The notes under the pieces are model-generated. The model saw nothing but the letters and a program-made list of their open reading frames with translations. It did no database searches and was not told the DNA's origin. From assembly GCF_030817495.1 (NCBI RefSeq), contig NZ_JAUSZK010000001.1, forward strand, positions 3,637,001 through 3,701,000: 64,000 nucleotides of DNA, given 5' to 3'. How positions within the stretch are numbered: the first letter of the stretch is position 1; the number at the start of each line of letters is the position of its first letter. The stretch comes from Streptomyces sp. V3I7 (GTDB lineage: Bacteria > Actinomycetota > Actinomycetes > Streptomycetales > Streptomycetaceae). Positions 25,559-33,556 of this stretch are shown here, piece after piece. Both the position numbers and the translations under genes were made by a program.

Positions 25559-26121
25559 TCACCGCCCCGATTTCAGCTTGTCGTTGACTTCCTGCTGGGC
25601 CTTCTCGTAGGCGTCGAGCCAGTCCAGCAGCGCGTCCGCCTCCTCGACGGTGCACGCGTCCCAGTCGCGGGGGCGCATGTGGAGCAGGTGGGCGGCGTCG
25701 CCGAGGCGCCTCAGTCGGCGATCGGCAGCTGGGCTTTTCCCTGCTCGTCGGGGTCCTCGTAGGCCTGGGCGATCTCCTCGTCGAGCTTCTCCAGCACGGC
25801 CTGCAACTGGTCGGCAGAGACGGAGTCGATGACGTTCTCGCGCATCAGCAGCAGCTCGCCCTTGGAGTGCTCCAGGGTCAGCTCATCCCAGGCGAAGTCG
25901 ACGTCGTCGAACTTCAGCGTCGGGTGCTCCCGCTTGAGGTACAGGTACAGCAGCGCCCGCCGGCACTTGCTGTTGCCCTTCTGCACGTCCACGGTGAACT
26001 CGGAGAAGTTGCGTCCGGTGTACCGCTCGACCATCTCCCGCTCGGCGCTCATCAGCTTCTTCGGCTGGTACTTCCACCGCTTCGGCTCTTCGCTGCCCTC
26101 AGGGCTGTAAACCAGGTACAC
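25559..26121 (-). CDS. Tail assembly chaperone GT fusion, made by -1 frameshift
   Basis: Long product of the chaperone locus. Ribosomes slip back one base on GGGAAAA (25741-25735, minus strand) and continue past the first stop through RRLRRLGDAAHLLHMRPRDWDACTVEEADALLDWLDAYEKAQQEVNDKLKSGR, ending at 25559. The expected length is about 187 residues. This matches the gpG/gpGT arrangement of lambda and most siphoviruses, in which the small GT fraction recruits the tape measure protein to the tail tube protein. The downstream frame has no good start of its own, which supports the frameshift. Confidence 0.85.
25711..26121 (-). CDS. Tail assembly chaperone G (short form)
   Basis: 136 residues, MYLVYSPEGSEEPKRWKYQPKKLMSAEREMVERYTGRNFSEFTVDVQKGNSKCRRALLYLYLKREHPTLKFDDVDFAW..., an acidic, helical protein ending QGKAQLPIAD. 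This is the unshifted product of the chaperone locus and would be the more abundant form. Located between tail tube genes and tape measure, as in other siphoviruses. Confidence 0.85.
   Translation of the reverse strand: MYLVYSPEGSEEPKRWKYQPKKLMSAEREMVERYTGRNFSEFTVDVQKGNSKCRRALLYLYLKREHPTLKFDDVDFAWDELTLEHSKGELLLMRENVIDSVSADQLQAVLEKLDEEIAQAYEDPDEQGKAQLPIAD
25735..25741 (-). promoter_or_regulatory. Ribosomal -1 slippery site
   Basis: Minus-strand heptamer G GGA AAA in the zero frame (codons CAG GGA AAA GCC), a canonical X XXY YYZ slippery site, near the end of the chaperone G gene. The -1 frame is open from here to 25559. Confidence 0.85.
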
Positions 26122-26134
26122 GGGTGTCCCCCCA

Positions 26135-26650
26135 TCATCGGGCCCGGGACGCGATGCGCCGGGCCATGTCTTCCATCGCTTGTTCCGCGGCCGCCTTGTA
26201 GATGCCTTCGCGGCCCTGGAACGCGCGGTCGAACCACTCCAGCTTTCCGTGCTGCTGGATCCAGACCTCGCGGTTGCCCCACACGGGGTGGCGCCACCCG
26301 GAGGCTCGGTTGGTGCGCTTGGGCGCGTTGGGGAAGCCGCGAACGTTCTTGGTCTTGAAGGCCTTCACGCGGGCACCGGACCAGCGGCCGCCCAGCTTCA
26401 CCTCAGGCCGGATCTTCCGGGCGATCGCCGACCGCAGCGCGGGCGCGGTCGGCATGAGTCCCGAGCTCGGCATCGCCATGATGCCGCTCTTCGCCTGCTG
26501 CGCTCCGGGCTTGAGCGCCTCGCGCATGTTCTTCGCGAGCTCCTTGCGCAGCTGCTTGCCGTCCTCCTCGGCACGGATCGCACGCGCCAGGGCCGCCAGG
26601 GCGTCGTGTGCTTCCACGCCGAGGGAGAACGGCGGCCCGCCGCTGGCCAT
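26135..26650 (-). CDS. HK97 gp10-like head-tail/tail completion protein
   Basis: 171 residues, MASGGPPFSLGVEAHDALAALARAIRAEEDGKQLRKELAKNMREALKPGAQQAKSGIMAMPSSG..., basic and helical at the N-terminus, Trp-rich later (RHPVWGNREVWIQQHGKLEWFDRAFQG), ending in an amphipathic helix. This composition and the place next to tail tube genes fit the HK97-gp10/tail-completion family. One-base overlap with the tail protein stop. Confidence 0.65.
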   Translation of the reverse strand: MASGGPPFSLGVEAHDALAALARAIRAEEDGKQLRKELAKNMREALKPGAQQAKSGIMAMPSSGLMPTAPALRSAIARKIRPEVKLGGRWSGARVKAFKTKNVRGFPNAPKRTNRASGWRHPVWGNREVWIQQHGKLEWFDRAFQGREGIYKAAAEQAMEDMARRIASRAR

Positions 26651-27060
26651 CAGGTGGTTCCGCGGGCCACAGCCCCGGAGGTGGGGAAGCCGAGCGAGAC
26701 GGTGGCCTCGTCACCGACCGACCCAGAGATCGGGTTCCAGCCGTTGATCAGGATGTTCCCCGAGTACTTCGGGTTGCTGACGGACACGGCGCCCTGGTCG
26801 GCGCGGACCTCGAACGGCACAACGGTGCCCAGCAGCGGCCACATGAGAGCGTCGAGCTGGGAGGCGGCGAAGTCCTGAAGGAACTCACAGCCGAGCTCAC
26901 CGGACTTGAGCCCGCCGAGGACTTCCTTCCAGCCCAGCGAGGCGTAGTTGGTGACGTCCTTCTCCTCGACCTCGACGGACAGCTCTGCCTTCTTGGTGAA
27001 GGCGGTCAGGGGCTGGCCGTTGATCGACAGGTACTGGGCGAGCAGAACCATCTTGGGCAT
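26650..27060 (-). CDS. Tail tube-like protein, copy A
   Basis: 136 residues from the ATG at 27060, preceded by GAAGGAGGGCCC. The motif ELSVEVEEKDVTNYASLGWKEVLGGLKSGEL is nearly repeated in the next gene (LSSEVEEKESTNYASQGWKEVLGGLASAEI), so the two are paralogues. It has the SVGDEATVSLGFPTSGAVARGT ending usual for tail tube proteins. It is shorter than the neighbouring copy and without the C-terminal domain. Either could be the main tail tube subunit. Confidence 0.75.
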   Translation of the reverse strand: MPKMVLLAQYLSINGQPLTAFTKKAELSVEVEEKDVTNYASLGWKEVLGGLKSGELGCEFLQDFAASQLDALMWPLLGTVVPFEVRADQGAVSVSNPKYSGNILINGWNPISGSVGDEATVSLGFPTSGAVARGTT

Positions 27061-27118
27061 GGGCCCTCCTTCAGGGCGTGACACGGGGCCCAGAGGCGGG
27101 CCAGGATGATCAGTCGGG

Positions 27119-27856
27119 CTACTGGATGCCGAGAGCGGCCGTGAACAGGAACGACGGAGTGGTGCCGCTGATCGTCCACGCCACCCGCCACCACGGATCG
27201 GTGATGGCAGTTCCTGCCGTCCGTAGGATCTGCCCGCCCACCGCGGTCGCCGCGGTGAACGTCAGCCGCGTGGTCGGGCTGGCGAACGTGTTGTCCACGC
27301 TGGACTCGACGCGCGCGGTGATGGACGGCGTGGTGCCAGCCACGGACAGCACGTGCAGCGCGGCGTGCAGGCGCCTTCCGGCCGCGACCGCACCGAGGTT
27401 CAGGCCGGTTCCCGTACCGGTGGCGGTACGGGCAGTGCCGGGCGAGTGGGCGAACTGGCCGCGCACCAGCGGCCAGTTGCTCTTCGCGGTCGACGACCAG
27501 GGCGCGACCTCGCCGACGGCATCGAACAGCTTGTAGTCGCAGCGCAGGGCCTGGGTGAAGTACGCCAGATCGCCGACGTTCGCAGCGTTGTTCGCGCTGA
27601 TCGACCACGGCCCCACGCCGCCGAACTGCGCCCATGACGCGTCATCGACCTTCGTGGCGTCGGCTGCTTCCCACTGCCCTTCGCCGGAGATCTCTGCCGA
27701 GGCCAGTCCTCCGAGGACTTCCTTCCAGCCCTGCGAGGCGTAGTTCGTGGACTCCTTCTCTTCCACCTCGGAGGACAGCTCGATCTTGTTGGAGCTGCTG
27801 GTCAGGTCGAGCCCGGCGGCGAAGCACCGCACGTTGGTCAGGACCGTCTTACTCAC
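27119..27856 (-). CDS. Tail tube-like protein, copy B with extra C-terminal domain
   Basis: 245 residues. The first ~100 residues are homologous to the 136-residue neighbour, followed by about 120 residues of beta-rich sequence (SVAGTTPSITARVESSVDNTFASPTTRLTFTAATAVGGQ) resembling an Ig-like or carbohydrate-binding surface domain. Such tandem paralogues occur in phages that make a decorated tail tube. It overlaps the preceding small gene by 8 bp. Confidence 0.75.
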   Translation of the reverse strand: MSKTVLTNVRCFAAGLDLTSSSNKIELSSEVEEKESTNYASQGWKEVLGGLASAEISGEGQWEAADATKVDDASWAQFGGVGPWSISANNAANVGDLAYFTQALRCDYKLFDAVGEVAPWSSTAKSNWPLVRGQFAHSPGTARTATGTGTGLNLGAVAAGRRLHAALHVLSVAGTTPSITARVESSVDNTFASPTTRLTFTAATAVGGQILRTAGTAITDPWWRVAWTISGTTPSFLFTAALGIQ

Positions 27857-28040
27857 CGTCCGCCGCCTTCCTGCTCTTGCGGCTGCCGGTCGGCTTGTCG
27901 ACGACCTCCTCAGCGACGCCGGAGGCGACCAGGTGCGCGGCCTGCGCGGTCGGCAGGTCGACCTCGTCGCCTTCGGCGGGCCATGGGTCGCCGTTGAGCT
28001 GAGCGCCCTCCGGCATGCCCTGGGTGATACGGATCTTCAT
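27849..28040 (-). CDS. Small phage structural-region protein
   Basis: 63 residues, MKIRITQGMPEGAQLNGDPWPAEGDEVDLPTAQAAHLVASGVAEEVVDKPTGSRKSRKAADGE. It has an SH3-like short beta start and an acidic helix (EVDLPTAQAAHLVASGVAEEV), seen in small head-tail region proteins of many actinophages. Coupled to both neighbours by overlap. Function unassigned. Confidence 0.7.
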   Translation of the reverse strand: MKIRITQGMPEGAQLNGDPWPAEGDEVDLPTAQAAHLVASGVAEEVVDKPTGSRKSRKAADGE

Positions 28041-28489
28041 CAGGTGCTCCCGTCTCCGATGACCTTGATGGTCAGCTCGGCGCCCACGTAGGTCGTGCCC
28101 GCGTGCTCGTACCAGCGATAGCCCTGCACCCGCACCACGTGCAGGTCATGCGCGAGGCCGCCCAGCGCGTACTCGCCGGGAGCACCGCGGGCCGCCTCGA
28201 TCGCGGCCTTGAGCGAGGCCGGCCCAGAGCCGGAGAGCATCCCGTCCAGGACACGCTGCGAGTAGACGTCGTCGGTGCGTGCGACCAGGACTCGGGTGGT
28301 GAACGTCAGCTCGTCCAGGCCGCGGCCCATGACCCGGTCGAAGTCCTGCTCGTACTCAGCGACGAAGAAGTGCGGCGCGATGACGCTGTCGGGCACGTAC
28401 CCGGAGCAGGTCAGCTTCGCGATGCCGTCCGGCAGGACGACCGCGCGGGCCGCGTCGGCAATGGCCTCGCGCACAGCGGAGATCTGCAC
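28040..28489 (-). CDS. Putative tail terminator/head-tail joining protein
   Basis: 149 residues, MQISAVREAIADAARAVVLPDGIAKLTCSGYVPDSVIAPHFFVAEYEQDFDRVMGRGLDELTFTTRVLVARTDDVYSQRVLDGMLSG... The alternating helix-strand pattern with a conserved-looking DELTFTTRVLV strand resembles gpU-like tail terminators. The position between connector and tail tube genes agrees. Confidence 0.65.
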   Translation of the reverse strand: MQISAVREAIADAARAVVLPDGIAKLTCSGYVPDSVIAPHFFVAEYEQDFDRVMGRGLDELTFTTRVLVARTDDVYSQRVLDGMLSGSGPASLKAAIEAARGAPGEYALGGLAHDLHVVRVQGYRWYEHAGTTYVGAELTIKVIGDGST

Positions 28490-28499
28490 AGCGCGCCCC

Positions 28500-29093
28500 C
28501 TATCCGAAGCCCGGCAGGATGAACGGCTCGATCAGCGCCCACACGTCCGGGTCCCGGCGGGAGAGGTTGCGCACGCCCCACTCGGCCGAGCCGATGATGC
28601 CCTCAGGGCTGTCCTTGCGCTTGTACAGGCGGGTGGCCTGGATCAGGGTCGCCTCGGTGATGTCGTCGGGAACGGCCGGCCAGCCGAAGCGGGCCGTGAT
28701 CCGAACGCGGGCCGTGGCGGCACCCCAGCTGCCCGCCCGGAGCAGGCCGGTGATGGGCCGGCCGTCCGCGAGCGCGTTGTCCGGCTGGGTCTCCCAGTCG
28801 ACGAGGGCCGACCACGGTCCCGTCGTACCGGCCTCGACCGTGAGGCCGGTGTCGTCGCCGATGTCGTCGACCAGGAGCAGGTCGCCGTCCGGCTCGCACA
28901 CCACGCGCCCGGGCAGCCGGAAGACGCGGGACACGGGCGTGTCGTCCAGCCAGAAGCGCCGTCCAGTCGCCCGGTCGATACCGCGGGACGCCGCGGCCAG
29001 CGCTGCCGTCAGCTCGTCGTCGCGGCTCGTGTCCGCGGCCTCGGCACCGAGGCGCTTGCGCAGCGCGGCCAAGGTTCCATACTCGTGCGCCAC
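28500..29093 (-). CDS. Head-tail connector (gp6-like)
   Basis: 197 residues, starting MAHEYGTLAALRKRLGAEAADTSRDDELTAALAAASRGIDRATGRRFWLDDTPVSRVFRL. The short helical N-terminus with ALAAASRGIDRATGRRF is characteristic of phage head-tail connector (gp6/gp15-like) proteins. The end ITEATLIQATRLYKRKDSPEGIIG also matches this family. It joins portal and tail. Confidence 0.75.
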   Translation of the reverse strand: MAHEYGTLAALRKRLGAEAADTSRDDELTAALAAASRGIDRATGRRFWLDDTPVSRVFRLPGRVVCEPDGDLLLVDDIGDDTGLTVEAGTTGPWSALVDWETQPDNALADGRPITGLLRAGSWGAATARVRITARFGWPAVPDDITEATLIQATRLYKRKDSPEGIIGSAEWGVRNLSRRDPDVWALIEPFILPGFG

Positions 29094-29099
29094 CGGGCA

Positions 29100-29357
29100 T
29101 CACTCGGACTGGGGCGCGCTCGGCGCGGCCGCCGCCTTCTTCGCGGCCGGCTTCTTCGGCTCGGGCTTGCCCTGCTGGGCGGTCTGCTGCGGCGTGGCGG
29201 TACGCCCGCGCGGGCCGGTGCTGTCGTCCTCCGGGGCGTAGCCGTGGTGCTTCAGCTGCTCGTCGACCTGGCGCACCCGGTCCTCCAGGCCGCGTCGCTC
29301 GTAGCCTTCGCGCTCCCGCAGCAGGGCGGCGATCATCGTGTCGTTCTTGCTGGCCAT
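29100..29357 (-). CDS. Small charged phage protein
   Basis: 85 residues. A helical start (MASKNDTMIAALLREREGYERRGLEDRVRQVDEQLKHHG) is followed by a disordered tail of Lys-Pro-Ala repeats (KPEPKKPAAKKAAAAPSAPQSE). Proteins of this composition lie just after the capsid gene in related Streptomyces phages. Possibly DNA-binding or capsid-associated; not proven. Confidence 0.7.
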   Translation of the reverse strand: MASKNDTMIAALLREREGYERRGLEDRVRQVDEQLKHHGYAPEDDSTGPRGRTATPQQTAQQGKPEPKKPAAKKAAAAPSAPQSE

Positions 29358-29366
29358 GGGGCCTCC

Positions 29367-29753
29367 TCAGAAGACGGTCACGTCGACGGTGTTCGTGACG
29401 TTGGTGTTCGCCGAGTACGTCAGCCGCAGGTACCGCCACGGCTGATTCGGCCGGAGGATCTTCAGCGTCGTTCCCGACGCGGTGAGCGCGAACGTGGCGA
29501 CGGCCCCGGTGTCCGGGGTGGCCGGGTCGGCGTAGGAGACGGCGAACCAGGCGGTGCCGTCCGCCGACCCCTCGATCGCGTAGGTGCATGTCGGCGTGGC
29601 GCCGGCCGTGGTGGTGATGGCGAGCAGCGCGGGCCGTTCGACGGCCGCCCCGCGGTCGAGGACGTTCGTCGAGACGCCGTTCCCTGTCTGCGCCTGTGAG
29701 AGCCGTGCAGAGTTCGGCAGCCGGTCGCCGCCGAGGGCCTGAAGAGTCGGCAT
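29367..29753 (-). CDS. Putative capsid decoration or head protein
   Basis: 128 residues, MPTLQALGGDRLPNSARLSQAQTGNGVSTNVLDRGAAVERPALLAITTTAGATPTCTYAIEGSADGTAWFAVSYADPATPD... It is a beta-rich protein with the carbohydrate-binding/Ig-like pattern common in head decoration proteins. It follows the capsid gene after a strong terminator, and its own start has GAGGTCC-type spacing only weakly. Function inferred from place and fold style. Confidence 0.55.
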   Translation of the reverse strand: MPTLQALGGDRLPNSARLSQAQTGNGVSTNVLDRGAAVERPALLAITTTAGATPTCTYAIEGSADGTAWFAVSYADPATPDTGAVATFALTASGTTLKILRPNQPWRYLRLTYSANTNVTNTVDVTVF

Positions 29754-29783
29754 GAGGACCTCCCGTCCGTGGTGCCGTGGCGG

Positions 29784-29819
29784 ACCGCGTGGCCCGGGGA
29801 GTCGTCCGGGCCACGCGGT
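29784..29819 (-). terminator. Strong terminator after the capsid gene
   Basis: Perfect 14-bp stem ACCGCGTGGCCCGG (29784-29797) / CCGGGCCACGCGGT (29806-29819), 8-nt loop, directly behind the capsid stop codon. It would reduce read-through and so set a high capsid-to-tail transcript ratio. Confidence 0.75.
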
Positions 29820-29828
29820 AAGGGACGG

Positions 29829-31250
29829 TCAGAAGGCGGGCGTGATCAGGCCCGTGCCGCCGACCTTCTGCATGCCGTTCGCGTAGCGCTGGAAGGTGTA
29901 CGCGAAGTAGCTGTAGGCGACCAGGACGACGCCGAGGGACGCCGCCGCGGCCTGCTCGGCACGGATGAACAGCGGCGCGTTCGGGTCCTCCCACAGGTGG
30001 CACTCCGAGGACGGCACGACGTACACCTCGTCCTCGTTCGTGCCCGCGCCCAGGTTGGTGGCGATGTTGTTGTCGACGATGACCTGGAGGCCGCAGGGCA
30101 GTACGCCGCGCGGGCCGGACGCGTAGGAGCTGTCCGGGTTGGCCTGCGCCGCGGCCTGCACGGGCAGGTTGGTGAAGTTCACCATCGGCCACGTGTTGGA
30201 CATCTGGCTGGACAGCCAGTACCAGCGCCGCGAGTGCATCACCGCGTGGGTGGGCGCCCCCATCGCCAGCATCGCGGCCTCGACGCCCGCAGCCGCGCCG
30301 AGGATCTTCGGGTACAGCTCGGCGCCGGTCGGGGTGGCGTCGGTGTAGGCGACGGCCTGCGCCACGCTGCTCAGGCCCGTGGTCGCCTCGTTGAGCAGGG
30401 TGGCGTCCAGCCGGGTCGCGACCCGGGTGAACAGGTCCTGCATGGTGACGTCCTCGATGCCCGTACCCCGGTCGATCGCCTGACGGGATACGGTCTGCTG
30501 GCCGGCCGCGGTCTTCACCGGGACGGACAGCTGAGTGTCGTCCATGTCCTGGTTGGTGACCGACGTGTTCTGCGAGGCCTGGAGCCCGGCGTCGGACGGG
30601 GTGGTGATGCGGGAGATCTCGATGGACATGCCGGACTCCGGCAGCGGGTGCCGGTTGCAGGCATCCGCGAACGGCCGCAGCGCGGCGGTGGCCGGGGCGT
30701 ACATGTCCGTCAGGTACTGCGGCACCGTCAGGCCCTGGAAGGCCGACGTACCGACCGCGCGCTGGAGGTACTCGGCGCGCTCGACGCGCTCCTCCTGCAT
30801 GTGCCGGGCGAGCCGGGACGCGGCCTCGACGTCCTGGTAGGAGTACTGCCGGCAGATGTCCATCAGGAAGTTCTTGCCGAGCGGGTCCTGGTCCTTGCGG
30901 TAGGTCCGCTCCTCCTGGCCGACGCGGGCGACCTTGTCGTAGGCGGGCTTGCGGGTCTGCGTCTCGCGGACCTCCTTCTGCTTCGCCTCCCGCTCCATCT
31001 CCTCGGTCTTCAGCTTCTGCGTGGTGGCCAGCTTGTTCTCGATGCCGGTGATGTCGGAGCGGGCCTGGTCGCGCGCGGCGAACAGCTCGGCGACCCGCTC
31101 GTCCTCATCCGGGGTGAGATTGGAGCGGCCGTCCTGCTGTGCCTTGTCGAGGATCAGCTGGACCTCGGCGCCGCACTTCTTCAGCCGCTTCTGGGCGGCC
31201 TCCAGCTCGACCTCGATGGAGGCGATCAGGTCGTCGATGGTTCCGGGCAT
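29829..31250 (-). CDS. HK97-fold major capsid protein
   Basis: 473 residues. The first ~120 are a coiled-coil delta domain (MPGTIDDLIASIEVELEAAQKRLKKCGAEVQLILDKAQQDGRSNLTPDEDERVAELFAARDQARSDI) that serves as scaffold and is normally removed by the phage protease. The remainder carries the HK97 core, with GMSIEISRITTPSDAGLQASQNTSVTNQDMDDTQLSVPVKTAAGQQTVSRQAIDRGTG. No separate scaffold gene is present, in keeping with the fused delta domain. The next gene upstream is the prohead protease. Confidence 0.92.
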   Translation of the reverse strand: MPGTIDDLIASIEVELEAAQKRLKKCGAEVQLILDKAQQDGRSNLTPDEDERVAELFAARDQARSDITGIENKLATTQKLKTEEMEREAKQKEVRETQTRKPAYDKVARVGQEERTYRKDQDPLGKNFLMDICRQYSYQDVEAASRLARHMQEERVERAEYLQRAVGTSAFQGLTVPQYLTDMYAPATAALRPFADACNRHPLPESGMSIEISRITTPSDAGLQASQNTSVTNQDMDDTQLSVPVKTAAGQQTVSRQAIDRGTGIEDVTMQDLFTRVATRLDATLLNEATTGLSSVAQAVAYTDATPTGAELYPKILGAAAGVEAAMLAMGAPTHAVMHSRRWYWLSSQMSNTWPMVNFTNLPVQAAAQANPDSSYASGPRGVLPCGLQVIVDNNIATNLGAGTNEDEVYVVPSSECHLWEDPNAPLFIRAEQAAAASLGVVLVAYSYFAYTFQRYANGMQKVGGTGLITPAF

Positions 31251-31391
31251 GGGTGTGTTCCCTCCGTGCAGATGGAGTCGTGGGTGGGTGCAGCTACAGC
31301 GGGGCCACGGCCCACCCGGGACATCTGCCGGGCGGCACAGGGCGGAGGCTGCCGGGGCGTCTGCCCGGCGAGCGCGCTGTGTCTGGGTCGC

Positions 31392-32198
31392 TCAGTCCTC
31401 GTCGCGGTCGACGAGGAGCTGAGTGCGGAGCATGGAGATCGAGCGGCCGGTAGGGGCCGCCGGTGCCGTCCGGGCGTGCGCCGGCGTCTGCGGCGCCCGC
31501 TCGGGGACGGGGTTGAGGTCGGCGCGCTGGGAGAGGCGGGTGAGCGCCTCGCGCGCGGCGAGCACTGGCAGGTTGGGGATCAAGTCCAGGAACTCCCCGG
31601 ACCGGGCGGCCACGGAGGTGTGCGGGTTGGCGCCGTAGGTGACCGGGCCAACGTCGCCGCGTTCCAGGTCGAACTCCTGGATGCGGTACTCGGTGTAGTC
31701 CGGGGACCACTGGCCGGACGTGATCCGGAACATGAACGACTGCTCCCGGACGTCCTGGTCCTCGATGGCCTGGACGAGCAGCTGCACGTCCGACCGCTTG
31801 GGGTTCAGCCACGCGCGCTGTCCGAGCCCTTGGTCGTCGGCCCACAGTTCCAGCCGGGCGTTCCTGGTGCTCGCCATCGGGGTGCCGGCGTGGTTGAACC
31901 GGAACACCACCTCGGGGTCGGCGGCCAGGGTCTTGTCGGCGGCGCCCTTGGACACGATCTCGGTGTACGGGCCGAACATGTCCCACATCTCGTAGCCCTG
32001 CTCGAACGCCGAGGCGTAGCCCTCGACCTGGTACCAGTCCATGCCGTCGTCGCGGGTCACCTTCTTCGCGCGCAGCTGGGAGCTGAAACGGATCTCGGGG
32101 GTCTCGGGGCGGTCGCGTGGTACGGCCATCGCAGTCGAGCCCGCCGCGCCGGCGCGGGCCTGGGCAGCCTGCTGCCGCAGGGTCGCCATGTCGGTCAT
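31392..32198 (-). CDS. Prohead maturation protease (HK97 family)
   Basis: 268 residues. The herpesvirus/HK97-type serine protease fold is shown by FNHAGTPMAS (catalytic His103) and REQSFMFR (catalytic Ser154), in the usual order. It trims the capsid delta domain after shell assembly. The C-terminal third is Ala/Pro-rich and disordered. The ATG overlaps the portal stop (ATGA). The 141 bp before the capsid start hold no gene. Confidence 0.9.
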   Translation of the reverse strand: MTDMATLRQQAAQARAGAAGSTAMAVPRDRPETPEIRFSSQLRAKKVTRDDGMDWYQVEGYASAFEQGYEMWDMFGPYTEIVSKGAADKTLAADPEVVFRFNHAGTPMASTRNARLELWADDQGLGQRAWLNPKRSDVQLLVQAIEDQDVREQSFMFRITSGQWSPDYTEYRIQEFDLERGDVGPVTYGANPHTSVAARSGEFLDLIPNLPVLAAREALTRLSQRADLNPVPERAPQTPAHARTAPAAPTGRSISMLRTQLLVDRDED

Positions 32199-33373
32199 GA
32201 AGGGGTCCCTCCAGGTTGCGGGGTCGCTGTGGTGGGCGTGGGCTGCGTGCCCTTGCCGAAGAGCCGGTCGAACTCGGCCTTCTGGTCCTCGGTCAGCGGG
32301 GGCTGGTCGTAGAAGGCGCGGGCCTCGGACGGCGTCAGCGTCCGGGAGTCGATGCGCGTCTTGAGGACGCTGGCCTGCGTCTGGGGGTCCATCGCCAGCA
32401 GCGCGTTGCGGTTGAGCTTCACGAACCGCGGCCGGGACGACAGGCGGCTCAGCGCCTGCTCGCGCCGGGACACTGCCGGCCCCAGCGACATGACCAGGAA
32501 CTGCAAGTTGCGCTGGGTCATGTTGGCGTAGGTCACCGAGCTGCCCGACACCGACGCGTCGATGAGGTCGGAGGGGCAGTCGAAGAACCGGGCGATGTCG
32601 CCGATCCCGAACTGCTTGGCGGCGATCCAGTCGGCGCCCGCCTGCTCGGCCTGGATCATGTCGTAGTCCCAGTCGTTGCCGGTGACGAACAGATCCCGGT
32701 TCATGACCGCGGCCTTGAACCGCTGCTTGGCCCCGTCGGCCTGCTCGGGCGTCAGCGTCTTGGACGTGTTCTTCAGATGCGCCGAGGGGATGGCCCCGTT
32801 GCGGAACCAGTCCATCGCGAACTGCTGGATGGACAAGTACTCGCTGATGGACCAGGCGGCATAGGCCACGGGCGACAGGCCGACCGGAAGGCCGGCGACG
32901 GTGTACTGCTTCTCGTGCCAGACCTCGCTCGGCTCGTATGTGGTGCCGGCGATCCGGTACTTCTTCTTGCCCTTACGGACCTGCACCGTGCAGTCGCCGA
33001 TCGGCGCCAGCTCGATCCGGGCCGGGAAACCGAGCCCGTCCTTCGCGGTGATCAGACCGATCGTGTTGCCCGCCCGGTCGAGGTCGAACTGGCTGGAGTA
33101 CAGCCACTCCGGCATCTCGACCTCATCCCCGCCCGGAGTGACGAGGACGGCAGGCTTCGGCAACTCGACCTGGATGCCGCCCACCTTGCGGTACAGGTCC
33201 ACCGGCATGGTGCTGATCAGGTTCGCGCGCAGCCGCAGGCAGGCCCACACCGCGCTGTGCCTCAGCGCCGTCTCGTTGGTGACCGTTGCCGCCCCGCCAC
33301 CGGCCCCCGGCCGCGCCGGGATGGCGCTGTCGGCCGGCGGCCCGGAGATCTCACGTCGCCGGAACAGGCTCAC
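32195..33373 (-). CDS. Portal protein
   Basis: 392 residues of the HK97-type phage portal family, forming the dodecameric DNA entry ring. Visible are ETALRHSAVWACLRLRANLISTMPVDLYRK at the N-terminus, WLYSSQFDLDRAGNTIGLITAKDGLGFP, EVWHEKQYTVAGLPVGLSPVAYAAWSI, and the helical stretch TYANMTQRNLQFLVMSLGPAVSRREQALSRLL. GTG start at 33373 overlapping the preceding stop. Confidence 0.92.
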   Translation of the reverse strand: MSLFRRREISGPPADSAIPARPGAGGGAATVTNETALRHSAVWACLRLRANLISTMPVDLYRKVGGIQVELPKPAVLVTPGGDEVEMPEWLYSSQFDLDRAGNTIGLITAKDGLGFPARIELAPIGDCTVQVRKGKKKYRIAGTTYEPSEVWHEKQYTVAGLPVGLSPVAYAAWSISEYLSIQQFAMDWFRNGAIPSAHLKNTSKTLTPEQADGAKQRFKAAVMNRDLFVTGNDWDYDMIQAEQAGADWIAAKQFGIGDIARFFDCPSDLIDASVSGSSVTYANMTQRNLQFLVMSLGPAVSRREQALSRLSSRPRFVKLNRNALLAMDPQTQASVLKTRIDSRTLTPSEARAFYDQPPLTEDQKAEFDRLFGKGTQPTPTTATPQPGGTPS

Positions 33374-33546
33374 GTCCTACCGCCCTTCCGACCGCCGGCT
33401 GCGGCCAGCCAGGACCCGGAGAGGACCACGGCCCCGCTGACGGCGAGCGCCGCCCAGCCGATGAGCTGGTACGCCCCCGCGCCCGCGCCGGCCGCGATGA
33501 GCAGCAGACCCCCGGCGTCCAGGGCGGTCGTCACATGCTCGCGCAC
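33370..33546 (-). CDS. 58-residue two-helix membrane protein between terminase and portal
   Basis: Very short gene, VREHVTTALDAGGLLLIAAG... ending LAAAGGRKGGRT. It has two hydrophobic segments (GGLLLIAAGAGAGAYQLIG and AALAVSGAVVLSGSWLAA). GAAGGAGGGGCC before the GTG at 33546 is an excellent ribosome site, and its stop overlaps the portal start. Small membrane proteins in this slot are frequent in actinophages; role unknown. Confidence 0.75.
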   Translation of the reverse strand: MREHVTTALDAGGLLLIAAGAGAGAYQLIGWAALAVSGAVVLSGSWLAAAGGRKGGRT

Positions 33547-33556
33547 GGCCCCTCCT

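Noticed and set aside
29769..32312. 847-codon plus-strand open frame opposite capsid and protease genes
   Set aside because: Antisense mirror of the HK97 capsid and protease; no ribosome site and no protein-like motifs.
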